Of a stretch of 64,000 bases of DNA, positions 52,388 through 61,713 are shown piece by piece. This DNA comes from Deltaproteobacteria bacterium (GTDB lineage Bacteria > Acidobacteriota > Thermoanaerobaculia > Multivoradales > JAHZIX01): assembly GCA_022601195.1 (NCBI GenBank), contig JAHZIX010000007.1, positions 1 through 64,000 on the forward strand, in the 5' to 3' direction. Within the stretch, counting starts at the first letter, position 1. Each line of letters starts with the position of its first letter. The position numbers were made by a program, and so were the translations under genes. The notes beneath the pieces are model-generated. The model ran no database searches. It saw only the letters and a program-made list of their open reading frames with translations, and was not told the origin of the DNA.

Positions 52388-52534
52388 CGAAAATCCTCCA
52401 TTCCGGACTATTGTACTAGGCCGATCCCGAAGACACCATGGCGACCCGTAGCGATTCCAACCGTTCGCTTCTGGAGCGAGAGGAAGTCTTCCCCCGGGCT
52501 CGCCCGAAGGCTACTCCCTCGTCAGCTCCACTCA

Positions 52535-53611
52535 TCAGCTCCGCGAATCACCACTAGGTTGGGGTGACGGGAGACCGGCGTTTTCAAATCCAGGGGTGGC
52601 TCGTTCGGAGACCTCTCCATCGGGCTGATAGATGAGAAAGAGAGCCGCCAGCCCCTCCCTTAGGGCCAACTCGTACCCCTCCTCCGGCCCCAGAGCCAAA
52701 AGGGCTGTCGCCCAGGCATCTGCTAGTGCACACTGGGCCGCGATGACCGACACCGAAGCGCCGGCATGTTCCACCGGCCGGCCTGTTCTCGGGTCGATGG
52801 TGTGGGAAAAGCGCTTGCCATCGACCTCGTAGTAGTTGCGGTAATCCCCGGAAGTCGCCAAAGAGACACCACTCAAGGAAACGACCGAATGGAGGGCATA
52901 CCGACCCGATTGAGGAGCCTCGATGCCGATGCGCCAGGGAGCCCCCGAGAGGTTGTGGCCAGCGGTTCGCACCTCTCCTCCCACTTCCACCATGAAGTCC
53001 GTGAATCCTTCTGAGGATAGGGCTTGGGCAACTCGATCTACCGCATAGCCTTTGGCGATGGCGTTGAGGTCGAAGGTCACTCGCTGATCGAGCTTGCGAA
53101 GGCCTTGGCCGGGAACCAGCTCGAGTTTGTGGAAACCAACTCGGTCCCGAAGAGTCGCCAGAGCGTCGTCAGACAGACCTCCCGGAGGCTCCTCTGAAGG
53201 TCCGAAGCCCCAGGCATCGACCAGTGGCGCCACGGTGACATCGAAGGCGCCACCACTGCTGCGAGCCACCTCCAATGCCAACTCGATGACTTCCTGAGTC
53301 AGCTCGGAAAGGGGGAAGGGCTCTTCCGACTGCCAGGCGTTGAATCGGGACAGTTCGGAGGTCGCCTGGTAGGTGGACATCTTGCCGTTCACCTCCTCCA
53401 GACGCTCGGTGATCAGGTCAGACAACTCCCCACGGCGATCCTCTTCCAGGCCTCCGGCGACCACCTTGACGGTGTACCCAGTTCCCATGGTCGGCCCTTG
53501 GAAGACCGCTTCCACGGGCTTGGCAGCCCGAGGACCACAAGCCCCCAGTAGTCCGAATAAGCCAAGCAACAGAAAGGTACTTGGGAGCCGATGGGATCCA
53601 AGTGGTTCCAC
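52535..53611 (-). CDS. apbE: ApbE, FAD:protein FMN transferase
   Basis: The start is a GTG at 53611. A lipoprotein-type signal follows (STFLLLGLFGLLGACGPR, lipobox LLGAC). The enzyme body has typical ApbE segments: GPTMGTGYTVKV, VTFDLNAIAKGYAVDRVAQA, VEVGGEVRTAGHN and SHTIDPRTGRPVEHAGASVS, with the metal-binding Asp/Thr near the end (AQCALADAWATALLALGP). It attaches FMN covalently to threonines of NqrB and NqrC at the periplasmic face. It lies between nqrF and nqrM, separated from nqrF by a 16-bp repeat array. Confidence 0.92.
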   Translation of the reverse strand: MEPLGSHRLPSTFLLLGLFGLLGACGPRAAKPVEAVFQGPTMGTGYTVKVVAGGLEEDRRGELSDLITERLEEVNGKMSTYQATSELSRFNAWQSEEPFPLSELTQEVIELALEVARSSGGAFDVTVAPLVDAWGFGPSEEPPGGLSDDALATLRDRVGFHKLELVPGQGLRKLDQRVTFDLNAIAKGYAVDRVAQALSSEGFTDFMVEVGGEVRTAGHNLSGAPWRIGIEAPQSGRYALHSVVSLSGVSLATSGDYRNYYEVDGKRFSHTIDPRTGRPVEHAGASVSVIAAQCALADAWATALLALGPEEGYELALREGLAALFLIYQPDGEVSERATPGFENAGLPSPQPSGDSRS

Positions 53612-53629
53612 GACGGGAAACCCCCTAGG

Positions 53630-53725
53630 CTAGATGACTCGAAAGCTAGAAGGCCCAGGATCTAGAAGGACTAGGGCCTAGAAGACCTAGGAGCCAGAAG
53701 ACTCAGGATCTGGAAGACTCAAGTG
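53630..53725. repeat. Six-unit 16-bp tandem repeat between nqrF and apbE
   Basis: Units begin at 53630, 53646, 53662, 53678, 53694 and 53710, exactly 16 bp apart, with the core CTAGAAGRMYYAGGR (for example CTAGAAGGCCCAGGAT and CTAGAAGGACTAGGGC). The array fills the spacer from the nqrF stop codon almost to the apbE start region, so it would be transcribed as part of the operon mRNA. Confidence 0.85.
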
Positions 53726-54946
53726 CTAACCGAAGTCGTCGAATAGGATGTTCTCGGGCTCGACACCCAGATCATCCAACATATTCATGCAGGCCTTGAG
53801 CATCATGGGTGGACCGCAGAGGTAGTACTCGATGTCTTCCGGTGCCGGGTGATCTTTGAGGTATTGGTCGTGGACCACCTGATGGATGAAACCGGTGTAG
53901 CCTTCCCAATTGTCTTCCGGCTGCGGCTCGGACATGGCCATATTCCAGGCGAAATTTGGGTAGTCCTTGGTGATGGAGTCGAAGTCCTCGATGTAAAAGG
54001 CCTCGCGAAGACTTCTGGCGCCGTACCAGAAGGTCACCTTGCGATCCGTCCCCACCCGCTTGAACTGGTCGAAGATGTGAGAGCGCATGGGTGCCATGCC
54101 GGCGCCACCGCCGATGAACATCATCTCCGCTTTGGTCTCTTTGGCAAAGAACTCGCCGAAAGGGCCGGAAATCGTCACCGGGTCACCGGGTTTGAGATTG
54201 AAGATGTAGGAAGACATGATCCCTGGCGGCACATCCGGCAGGCGCGGTGGAGGGGAAGCGACCCGAACGTTGAGCATGATGATGCCCCGCTCCTCCGGGT
54301 AGTTCGCCATGGAGTAGGCCCGGGTCACCAATTCATCGACTTTGGACTCGTATTTCCAAAGGTTGAATTTGTCCCAGTCGCCTCGGTATTCCTCATCGAT
54401 GTCGAAGTCCTTGTACTTCACCAGGTGAGGCGGGCATTCGATTTGGATATAACCACCCGCCCGGAACGGCACGGCTTCGCCTTCGGGCAACTCCAGCACC
54501 AACTCCTTGATAAAGGTCGCGACATTGTCGTTGGAGCGCACTTTGCACTCCCATTTGCGCACACTGAAGATCTCCGGTTCGACCTCGATCTTCATATCCC
54601 CTTTGACCTTCACCTGGCAGGAGAGACGGCAACCTTCCCGGGCCTCTCCACGGCCGATGAAGCCCTTCTCGGTCGGCAACATGGCACCGCCGCCCTCTTG
54701 GATATGCACCTTGCAAACCCCGCAGCTCCCCATACCTCCACAAGCGGAGGGAATGAAGATCTTGTTGTCCGCTAGGGTGTTGAGCAGACTGGAGCCGGCC
54801 TTGACGGTGAGAGGCTTCGACTCGTCATCGTTGATGATGATGTTGACATCACCGCTAGCCACCAACTTATTCTTGGCCACCAACAGGATGGACACCAAGG
54901 ACAGAATGACGACGGTGAACATGATCACGCCGAGCGCAATGGTCAT
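53726..54946 (-). CDS. nqrF: Na+-NQR subunit F (NADH dehydrogenase, 2Fe-2S/FAD)
   Basis: Residues 1-27 form the membrane anchor ([20 protein letters not shown]). A plant-type ferredoxin domain has the cluster cysteines in [14 protein letters not shown], plus the later GCRLSC. The FAD domain has [11 protein letters not shown] and the NADH domain [16 protein letters not shown]. The C-terminus is ILFDDFG, typical of NqrF. The subunit takes electrons from NADH and passes them to the membrane subunits. Length (406 residues) is normal. It is the last of the six structural genes. Confidence 0.96.
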   Translation of the reverse strand: MTIALGVIMFTVVILSLVSILLVAKNKLVASGDVNIIINDDESKPLTVKAGSSLLNTLADNKIFIPSACGGMGSCGVCKVHIQEGGGAMLPTEKGFIGRGEAREGCRLSCQVKVKGDMKIEVEPEIFSVRKWECKVRSNDNVATFIKELVLELPEGEAVPFRAGGYIQIECPPHLVKYKDFDIDEEYRGDWDKFNLWKYESKVDELVTRAYSMANYPEERGIIMLNVRVASPPPRLPDVPPGIMSSYIFNLKPGDPVTISGPFGEFFAKETKAEMMFIGGGAGMAPMRSHIFDQFKRVGTDRKVTFWYGARSLREAFYIEDFDSITKDYPNFAWNMAMSEPQPEDNWEGYTGFIHQVVHDQYLKDHPAPEDIEYYLCGPPMMLKACMNMLDDLGVEPENILFDDFG

Positions 54947-55013
54947 GACTAAAGATCCCTTCTCACGGTTCTCTCGCTTGCGTTATTTACCAAGGCAGTC
55001 TCAGACCAGCCGC

Positions 55014-55631
55014 CTACAGTTGAATTCCACCAAAGGCCATGAATCCGATGGCCATCAGCCCGGTGATCATGAAAGTGATCCCCAAACCTCGCAGCCCCAC
55101 AGGCACGTTGCTGTAGCGCAGACGCTCCCGAATCGAGGCCAGGGCGATGACCGCCAGCGCCCAACCGATGCCGCTGCCGACACCGAAGACCACGCTTTCA
55201 CCCAGGTTATAGTCCCGCTCCACCATGAAGAGGGAGCCACCTAGGATGGCGCAATTCACGGCGATCAGGGGCAGAAAGACACCCAGGGCGTTGTACAGGC
55301 CGGGAGCGTATTTGTCCAAAAACATCTCCACCAACTGCACCATGGCCGCGATGGTGCCGATGTAGCAGAGAAAGCCCAGGAAGGTCAGGTCAGTATTCGC
55401 CAAGCTCGGGTGAACCCAAGCCAAGGCTCCATCCTTGAGCAGATGTTGGTAGATCAAGTTATTGACCGGCAAGGTCACCGCTTGCACGAAGATCACCGCC
55501 ATGCCCAATCCCATGGCGGTCTCGACCTTCTTCGAAACGGCGAGAAAGGAGCACATGCCGAGGAAAAAGGCCAAGGCCAGGTTCTCGACGAAGATCGCCT
55601 TGATGGCGAGATTGAAGTATTCCTGCAGCAT
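55014..55631 (-). CDS. nqrE: Na+-NQR subunit E
   Basis: This 205-residue, six-helix membrane subunit starts [20 protein letters not shown], with a highly conserved motif shared with RnfA. It also has [20 protein letters not shown], whose cysteine contributes to the iron site at the NqrD/NqrE interface, and [19 protein letters not shown] with the second cysteine. It starts 3 bases after nqrD. It works with NqrD to carry electrons across the membrane from the NqrF cluster. Confidence 0.96.
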   Translation of the reverse strand: MLQEYFNLAIKAIFVENLALAFFLGMCSFLAVSKKVETAMGLGMAVIFVQAVTLPVNNLIYQHLLKDGALAWVHPSLANTDLTFLGFLCYIGTIAAMVQLVEMFLDKYAPGLYNALGVFLPLIAVNCAILGGSLFMVERDYNLGESVVFGVGSGIGWALAVIALASIRERLRYSNVPVGLRGLGITFMITGLMAIGFMAFGGIQL

Positions 55632-55634
55632 GGC

Positions 55635-56258
55635 CTACTCCTCCTCGACCTGGTCGGTCTTCCAGGTTCTCAGGGCCCAAATGAAAAGTCCAATGATGAA
55701 GAAAGCCGCTGGGGAGTACAACATCAGCCCGTTGGGAAGGTACCAGCCCCCATCCGCAACCAGGGGAAACATCGTTTTGCCAAATAGCGTTCCGGAGCCG
55801 AAGAGCTCGCGAAGCAAGGCGGTTCCCATCAAAATAAGGCTGTATCCCAGGCCGTTTCCGATGCCATCCAAAACACTTTTCATGGGACCGTTTTGCATGG
55901 CGAAGGCCTCGGCACGGCCCATGACGATGCAATTGGTGATGATCAATCCCACGAATACGGATAGCTGCTTGCTGATGTCATAGACAAAAGCCTTGAGAAT
56001 CTGGTCCGCGACGATCACCAAAGAAGCGATGATGGTCAGCTGAACGATGATCCGAATGTTGCTGGGAATCCCCGAACGCAGCAAGCTGACAAAGAGATTC
56101 GAGAAGGTCAGCACTCCGATCAACGCCGCAGACATCACCAAGGAAGTCTCCATCTTGGTGGTCACCGCCAGGGCGGAGCAAATCCCCAGCACCTGAAGGG
56201 CGATGGGATTGTTGTTGAATAGGGGGTCGATCAGGACATCCCGGTTCGTCTTGGCCAT
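55635..56258 (-). CDS. nqrD: Na+-NQR subunit D
   Basis: This 207-residue membrane protein with six helices has the conserved start [20 protein letters not shown] and the cysteine motifs near [17 protein letters not shown] and [20 protein letters not shown]. These cysteines, with those of NqrE, hold the iron centre that NqrM helps install. Its ATG overlaps the nqrC stop (TGATG). Length and motifs are as expected. Confidence 0.96.
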   Translation of the reverse strand: MAKTNRDVLIDPLFNNNPIALQVLGICSALAVTTKMETSLVMSAALIGVLTFSNLFVSLLRSGIPSNIRIIVQLTIIASLVIVADQILKAFVYDISKQLSVFVGLIITNCIVMGRAEAFAMQNGPMKSVLDGIGNGLGYSLILMGTALLRELFGSGTLFGKTMFPLVADGGWYLPNGLMLYSPAAFFIIGLFIWALRTWKTDQVEEE

Positions 56259-57040
56259 CAGGCGGCCCTCCTGTTGGGCGTCAGGCTTTCCAAATATCTT
56301 CCGAAACGCTCTTCATCGAGCCAGAAACGCAGCAAGTGAGTCACCCCCCGGGAGGTGATGGTCGCTCCGGAGAGACCATCCACTCGGTAGGGGTCCTCCG
56401 TCGCCGGTCCCGCGGCTCCCTTGATCACTTCGATGGCGACATCTCCGTCGGCCCCGAAAATCCTACGGCCCGGCCACAAGGCCTTCCACTTGGGATTGTC
56501 CACCTCTCCACCGAGGCCCGGCGTTTCACCGTGCTGGTAAAAGGTGATGCCCTCCACCGTTTCTAAGTCGCTGTTGAGAGCGACAAAACCGTAGAGAGTC
56601 GACCACAAGCCCTTGCCCTCGATGGGCAGGATGAGCATCTTCAGGCCTCCGCCTTCACCCCGCAGCTTGTACACCACGGCCTTGTTGGAGACGCGCTGCA
56701 CCAGAGCCGGGTTGCGCTCTGCCGCCACGCTCTGAGCGGGGTCGTTGGTCATTTTCCGCTGGTCGACATCATCCGGCGAAACGGAAGCATCCTCCTGACC
56801 GGTGGTCAGATCGACCACCACTGCCTCGAAGGCCTCGAAGCGCTTCTGCACTTCCGCCGGTTCCAGATTCTCGCCGGGTTGTTTGAGACCCGCGGCCTCG
56901 AGGACGTTCTTCTGCTTGTCCAGGGTCTTGTTGACTTCCTGGCGCTCTTCCAGGGATACGGCCGCCGAAGTGACCAATACCGAGCACACCAGGCAGATGG
57001 CGGCGGCAAAGCCCAAGGTGTACCAAGCGCTACGCGGCAT
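56258..57040 (-). CDS. nqrC: Na+-NQR subunit C (FMN-binding)
   Basis: The start at 57040 (GGAGGGCTCGCT before ATG) overlaps the end of nqrB by 11 bases; a longer frame to 57079 is unlikely. A membrane helix ([19 protein letters not shown]) is followed by a periplasmic domain with SGATIT near residue 224, whose final Thr carries the covalent FMN added by ApbE. The middle segment [20 protein letters not shown] is typical of the family. The subunit passes electrons from the NqrD/E iron towards NqrB. Confidence 0.95.
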   Translation of the reverse strand: MPRSAWYTLGFAAAICLVCSVLVTSAAVSLEERQEVNKTLDKQKNVLEAAGLKQPGENLEPAEVQKRFEAFEAVVVDLTTGQEDASVSPDDVDQRKMTNDPAQSVAAERNPALVQRVSNKAVVYKLRGEGGGLKMLILPIEGKGLWSTLYGFVALNSDLETVEGITFYQHGETPGLGGEVDNPKWKALWPGRRIFGADGDVAIEVIKGAAGPATEDPYRVDGLSGATITSRGVTHLLRFWLDEERFGRYLESLTPNRRAA

Positions 57041-58256
57041 AGCGAGCCCTCCTGCGCTTGATGTTCGCCTTGACAACAAAATGATCGATGAAGGAGGCGA
57101 ACAAGTTCATAAAGAGAATCGCCAGCATCATTCCCTCCGGATAGGCGGGATTCACCACCCGGATGATGATGGCCAAAAAGCCGATGAGAATTCCATAGAC
57201 CCAGCGCCCCTTGTTGGTGTGGGCGGCGGAAACCGGATCGGTGGCCATGAAGACCATGCCGAAAGCCCACCCCCCGAGGACGATGTGCCAGTAGAAGGGA
57301 ACGTCGAAGAAGGGGTTCGTGGTGGAACCGACCAGATTGAGCAATCCGGAAGCGACGAAGCTGCCGACGGTGACTCCCGCCATGATGCGCCAGGAGCCGA
57401 TACCGCTGAGGATCAGGATCACCGCTCCGATCAAGCAGGCCAAGGCCGAGGTCTCTCCCATGGAGCCCGGCACCAAGCCGACAAAAGCATCCCACCAGGA
57501 GACATCGGCGGGCACCAAGGCCTGCTTGCCGTCCACGGCGGCTTGGGCCAACCAGGTGGCACCACTGTAGCCGTCGGCGCTGGTCTGGGCAGCGATCCAA
57601 ACGTTATCGCCAGAAATCTGCCCCGGGTAGGCAAAGAAGAGAAAGGCCCGAGCAGTCAGCGCCGGGTTGAGGATATTCATCCCGGTGCCGCCGAAGATCT
57701 CCTTGCCGATGATCACCCCGAAGGCAATTCCCATGGCCACCTGCCAAAGGGGAATGGTCGGCGGAAGAATCAGCGGAAAGAGCATCCAGGTGACCAGGAA
57801 ACCCTCGTTGATCTCATGCTTGCGAATCACCGCGAAGAGAGCCTCGCAATTGCCGCCAATGGCCAAAGTGACGATGACCACCGGTATGTAATACAAAGCG
57901 CCATGGACCAGACAGGCAAAGAGGTTCGCCGGGTCGAAGCTCTCTCCCATCAGCTTGACGAACAGAGCCGTTTGCCAAGAGTCCAGGGGAGCTGCTCCCG
58001 CGGAGATCGCCTTGTGGGCCTGGAGGCCGGTGTTGTACATGGCCATGAAGACCGCGGGAATCAGCGCCACCACAACAGTGAACATGAGGCGCTTGAGATC
58101 CACCGCGTCCCGCACATGGGACGGGCCATGGGTCGTTTCGCCGGGAGTGTAGGCGAAGGTATCGGTCGCTTCGTAGAGGGGGTAGAGCTTTTCGAGCTTC
58201 CCTCCCTTCTCGAAGAGTTTGCCTTGTTTGTCGAGTATTGTGCGGAGGAACTTCAT
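57030..58256 (-). CDS. nqrB: Na+-NQR subunit B (Na+-translocating, FMN-binding)
   Basis: This 408-residue subunit has about ten membrane helices, the conserved N-terminus ([18 protein letters not shown]) and the FMN attachment site SGATW with Thr234. Glycine-rich loops such as [20 protein letters not shown], and [20 protein letters not shown], are family hallmarks. NqrB carries FMN and riboflavin and provides the Na+ channel and quinone site. Its ATG shares one base with the nqrA stop codon. It is complete, so the pump is likely active. Confidence 0.96.
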   Translation of the reverse strand: MKFLRTILDKQGKLFEKGGKLEKLYPLYEATDTFAYTPGETTHGPSHVRDAVDLKRLMFTVVVALIPAVFMAMYNTGLQAHKAISAGAAPLDSWQTALFVKLMGESFDPANLFACLVHGALYYIPVVIVTLAIGGNCEALFAVIRKHEINEGFLVTWMLFPLILPPTIPLWQVAMGIAFGVIIGKEIFGGTGMNILNPALTARAFLFFAYPGQISGDNVWIAAQTSADGYSGATWLAQAAVDGKQALVPADVSWWDAFVGLVPGSMGETSALACLIGAVILILSGIGSWRIMAGVTVGSFVASGLLNLVGSTTNPFFDVPFYWHIVLGGWAFGMVFMATDPVSAAHTNKGRWVYGILIGFLAIIIRVVNPAYPEGMMLAILFMNLFASFIDHFVVKANIKRRRARYAA

Positions 58257-59650
58257 CAGCCTTCCTTCTCCAGGATCGTCAACACCTCACGAAGCTTGGG
58301 GCCCCAATCCGTCTTGCCGGGGCATACGAAGGAGCACAGCGCCAGATCTTCCTCGCTCAGTTCCAAACAGCCCAGCTCCTCCGCCCGTTCCACGTCGGTG
58401 ACGTACAAGGAGCGCAGCAGGAAAGTCGGCAGCAAGTCCATGGGGAGAACCTTTTCGTAGCTGCCGATGGGCACCATGGCCCGAGGTGAGCCTTGGGTCG
58501 AGGTGGTAAAGGCAAATTTTCGGCTTGGGAAGAGCTTCGACAAGAAGACGTTGACGGTGGAGAACTTGTCTCCTCCCGGGCTCAGCCAGCCAAGAAAAGC
58601 TCGATGGGAGTCTTCCGCGATCACCGAGACTTGGTTGTCGAAGCGGCCCAGGAAGCCGTGAATCTCGCCGTCCGCCTGACGCCCCGAGAACACAGACCCG
58701 GAAATCACCCGAACATCACCCGCTTCCGACGGGCTATTCAATCGCCCCTCCAACAAGTCGGAGGTTGCGGCTCCCAGCCGAGTGCGCACCAGGCTCGGTT
58801 CAGCCACTGCCGGACCGGCCACGGAAACCACCCGGCGACAATCGAGCTTGCCGGTAGCGAAGAGATGGCCCATGGCAGCAACATCTTCGTATCCCAGGTG
58901 CCACACCGTCTTGCTGCGGTCCACCGGATCCAGATGATGAATGTGCACCCCAACGGTTCCCGCTGGATGGGGACCGGAGAACTCCTCGACCTGCAGACTG
59001 GCAACTCCGCTCGGGGTCGGGATCGCATCTCCCGGCGCCTTGCATAGGAATACAGAGCCTTCGGTCAGCTTGGCGACCACATGGATGCCGCGCTGAAAGT
59101 CCTCTTCCCTGCCTTGCAGGGCCGCCGTCACCGACGGAGCCAAGGGGTTCGAATCCATGGCAGTGATGAAGATGGAGTGAGGAGAGGCCGCCGGGTCGGC
59201 GACGCGGCCAAAAGGCCGAGCCCGCAGAGCCGTCCACAACCCGGACTCCAACAGCAACGCCTGAACCTGGTCTCTACCGAGCCCAGCGGGGTCCTTGCCG
59301 GAGTAGGCATCGAAGGAGACCGCCGCGCCCTTCCCTTCCAGGCCGGAACGCTCGTCCTCGTCCAACTCGATGACCACCGACTGGAAAACCCGTCGGGCTC
59401 CCCGGTTGATCGCTGTCACCTTGCCCGCAGCAGGAGCCGTAAAACGAACCCCCGCTGTCTTCTTGTCTTCGAAGAGCAGCTGCCCACGGCGAACCACATC
59501 CCCCTCGGAGACATGCATGGTGGGCTTCATACCGATGTAATCGCTACCCAGAATCGCCACGTGGCGAGGGGCAGCGCCCTCAACCACTTCAGAGCCAGGA
59601 GCTCCGGTGATGGGAAGCGTCAATCCCTTTTTGATCTTGTGTTGACCCAC
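58256..59650 (-). CDS. nqrA: Na+-NQR subunit A
   Basis: This is the first gene of the operon, starting with GTG at 59650 (AGGA site). The 464-residue soluble subunit has the conserved N-terminus [14 protein letters not shown], the segment [20 protein letters not shown] of a biotinyl-like hammerhead domain, and [20 protein letters not shown]. It ends in a domain with two cysteines ([20 protein letters not shown]). NqrA sits on the cytosolic side and has been linked to quinone binding. The 280 bases upstream, to a CRP-type palindrome, should hold the promoter. Six structural genes in the standard order follow. Confidence 0.96.
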   Translation of the reverse strand: MGQHKIKKGLTLPITGAPGSEVVEGAAPRHVAILGSDYIGMKPTMHVSEGDVVRRGQLLFEDKKTAGVRFTAPAAGKVTAINRGARRVFQSVVIELDEDERSGLEGKGAAVSFDAYSGKDPAGLGRDQVQALLLESGLWTALRARPFGRVADPAASPHSIFITAMDSNPLAPSVTAALQGREEDFQRGIHVVAKLTEGSVFLCKAPGDAIPTPSGVASLQVEEFSGPHPAGTVGVHIHHLDPVDRSKTVWHLGYEDVAAMGHLFATGKLDCRRVVSVAGPAVAEPSLVRTRLGAATSDLLEGRLNSPSEAGDVRVISGSVFSGRQADGEIHGFLGRFDNQVSVIAEDSHRAFLGWLSPGGDKFSTVNVFLSKLFPSRKFAFTTSTQGSPRAMVPIGSYEKVLPMDLLPTFLLRSLYVTDVERAEELGCLELSEEDLALCSFVCPGKTDWGPKLREVLTILEKEG

Positions 59651-59931
59651 GGTCAGTTCCTATTCACCTATGGTTCGTTCGCGAATCGCTCTGCGAGCAG
59701 AGCAAGGGCCAAAGAGCAGCCGGTCAGGGGCACCGAAAACTCGATGGCGCACCAGAGAAACATCCCACCGAAACGATTGAGCGGCCAGAAGCATATCTCA
59801 GGAAGCCTGACGGACCTCAGATTTGATCCTCATCCCGAACCCAGGAAGTCATCTTGACACCTTCTCGTCGCATTCGGGTTGATTCGCTTTTGGGCTTGTT
59901 TTCGTGCATTAGCCTGGCCTCTCCAGGTAGC

Positions 59932-59949
59932 TTGTGAAGTTTGTCACAA
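59932..59949. promoter_or_regulatory. Perfect CRP/FNR-type palindrome between nqrA and GNAT gene
   Basis: The sequence TTGTGAAGTTTGTCACAA matches the cAMP-receptor-protein consensus TGTGA-N6-TCACA in both half sites and is a perfect inverted repeat of 6 bp around 6 bases. It lies 282 bases upstream of nqrA and 213 bases upstream of the GNAT core start, in the divergent intergenic region. Any CRP/FNR-superfamily regulator with this preference could bind. Control of either gene is inferred from position. Confidence 0.6.
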
Positions 59950-60161
59950 ATTCCAAGGGAGTCAAACCCTCACCTGACCCCAGCACAGAGAACAGTGCAG
60001 AGATGCTAGTCTCTAGCCAAGAAAAGGACGAGGCGGTCCCCCTACCTGAAGGGCCTTTCCCGAAAGTCGGGACCGGCCGGGCCATGTGGAGGTGGCCCTG
60101 CCGTCCGGCGAGCGCACCCTCCAAAAGACACGTCTCCTCGAGACACAGAAAGACCCAAAAC

Positions 60162-60842
60162 GTGGCCGACCCCAAAACTCCAGAAACAGTGGTTCCCAAA
60201 ATAGTGGCTCCAAAAATAGAGGCTCCCGATTCACAGGCCCCGGAACTAGAAGCCCCGACACGCCCCAAACCCTGGTTTCCGCCCAAACTGACCACGGACC
60301 GACTCCTCTTGCGAGCCGTCACCCACCGGGATATCGAAGGCATCTTCGCTTACGCCTCCAATCCTGCGGTAGCCCGCTACACCCTGTGGACCCCGCATAC
60401 GGACCTCGAGACCAGCCTCGCCTTCGTCAAGGACTTCGCCTATGCCAACTACCAGGCGGAGGTTCCAGACCCCTTCGCCATCACCCTCAAAGAGAGCTCC
60501 GAGCGGGTCATCGGGACCGTGGGCTGCTCCTGGGTCTCCGAGCACCATCACACCATGGAGCTCGGTTTCGCTCTCGCCGAAGAGCATTGGGGGCAAGGCT
60601 TGGTTTTAGAAGCCGCCTGGGCAGTCCTCTGCTTCGCCTTCTCCCTTTACCCGGTCCATCGCATCCAAGCTCGCTGCCACGTCGACCACAAGAGGAGCGC
60701 TCGAGTGCTAGAAAAACTAGGCATGAGCTACGAGGGCCAACTGCGCTCCGCGGTGCGCCTCGGCGAGGACTACTGGGACCTCGACATCTACGCCATCCTG
60801 CAACCGGAATGGCAACAACGCGTCGAAGACCTAACCCCCTAA
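60162..60842 (+). CDS. GNAT-family N-acetyltransferase, RimJ/RimL-like
   Basis: I place the start at the GTG at 60162. Frames reaching 59934 begin inside the CRP-type palindrome and look non-native, and an ATG at 60003 is another option. A Pro/Lys/Glu-rich N-terminal linker (TPETVVPKIVAPKIEAP) leads to the acetyltransferase fold: LTTDRLLLRAVTHRDIEGIF, the Ala-Glu-Glu-His-Trp-Gly-Gln-Gly-Leu motif A (EEHWGQGLVLEAAWAVLCFA) and RIQARCHVDHKRSARVLEKLG. It uses acetyl-CoA to acetylate an amine or a protein N-terminus; the substrate is unknown. The gene is transcribed away from the nqr operon. Confidence 0.88.
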   Translation: MADPKTPETVVPKIVAPKIEAPDSQAPELEAPTRPKPWFPPKLTTDRLLLRAVTHRDIEGIFAYASNPAVARYTLWTPHTDLETSLAFVKDFAYANYQAEVPDPFAITLKESSERVIGTVGCSWVSEHHHTMELGFALAEEHWGQGLVLEAAWAVLCFAFSLYPVHRIQARCHVDHKRSARVLEKLGMSYEGQLRSAVRLGEDYWDLDIYAILQPEWQQRVEDLTP

Positions 60843-60961
60843 GGGTGTCAGGCATGCGTTCCGTGCACCGCTAAAATGAATGACCGCTCGGGGTAGCTGA
60901 AAGGTGGGATCCCAGAAGTTCCCTTGACCGGATCTCGAAGACCCGGATCAGGAAGGCTCGA

Positions 60962-61699
60962 CTAGGGGGACTGCGACTTTTTGCGAACGACTTTCTTCAG
61001 AGGTGACAAACGCACTTCGTCGTAAACCACCTCCGGTCGGCTGGAGAGAATACCCAGCACCGCTGCTGCTACGTCTTCCGGTAGTAGGAAGTTGGCTGGA
61101 TCTTCCCCGGGTTCGAAGGGTAGGGCATCGAAGAAGCCCGTCCGCACCATTCCTGGGTGAACCACCGAAACCCGAACACCACTTTTTGCGCATTCCTGTC
61201 GCAGCGCCTGGGCGAGGCCGCGAACGGCAAATTTGCTCGCCGAGTACACCGCCCCTTGGCGGCCAGCGCTGATCCCGGACTCGGACCCCATCAAGAGGAG
61301 ATCACTGGAAGGGTGACGTTTGAGACCTGGGAGAAAAGCTCGGGCCACGAAGATCTGGGAGGTCAAGTTGACGTCCACCAAAGAGCGGATCTGGTTCCAT
61401 GAGAACTCTTCCAGAGAGCCGAAGCGGCCAAATCCGGCGTTGGCGACCACCGCGTCGACTCGAGGCAAACGACGAGCCAGGGCCTCCAATTCGCTGCCGA
61501 GACGGTCCAGATCTCCAAGGTCCAGAGTCACCTCCTCGAGGACGCCTTCGACGGCCGGCCTTTGGGAGAAGTCCCTCCCTAGCGCGATCACCTCGGCCCC
61601 CGCGGCGACGAGGCTCTGGCAGATGGCGCGGCCGATTCCTGCGGTCGCTCCGGTGACCAAGACCACTCGGCCCCCTAGGTTTCCAGAAGAGCTACCCAT
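60962..61699 (-). CDS. Short-chain dehydrogenase/reductase (SDR)
   Basis: The ATG at 61699 (GAGGGTC site) gives a 245-residue classical SDR. The NAD(P) motif TGATAGIG lies at residues 17-24, NAG at 87-89, and the catalytic Ser139, Tyr152 and Lys156 in VYSASKFAV. Cofactor preference leans to NADP(H) because an Arg (GRD, 41-43) follows the second strand. The substrate is unknown. It starts 14 bases after the end of the spore-lyase-like gene in a four-gene leftward operon. The C-terminal tail is basic. Confidence 0.92.
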   Translation of the reverse strand: MGSSSGNLGGRVVLVTGATAGIGRAICQSLVAAGAEVIALGRDFSQRPAVEGVLEEVTLDLGDLDRLGSELEALARRLPRVDAVVANAGFGRFGSLEEFSWNQIRSLVDVNLTSQIFVARAFLPGLKRHPSSDLLLMGSESGISAGRQGAVYSASKFAVRGLAQALRQECAKSGVRVSVVHPGMVRTGFFDALPFEPGEDPANFLLPEDVAAAVLGILSSRPEVVYDEVRLSPLKKVVRKKSQSP

Positions 61700-61713
61700 G
61701 AACCGACCCTCGG

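Noticed and set aside
53849..54775. Rightward 308-residue frame antisense to nqrF
   Set aside because: Shadow of nqrF; composition not protein-like.
56802..58460. Rightward 552-residue frame antisense to nqrC/nqrB
   Set aside because: It is a shadow of strongly supported nqr genes, rich in Gly/His/Arg, without domain or start signal.
59146..59165. tRNA T-loop-like word (GGTTCGAATCC)
   Set aside because: It lies within nqrA and no cloverleaf or acceptor stem surrounds it.
59934..60161. Longer N-terminus of the GNAT protein from GTG at 59934
   Set aside because: This codon lies in the CRP-type palindrome and the encoded stretch looks non-native.
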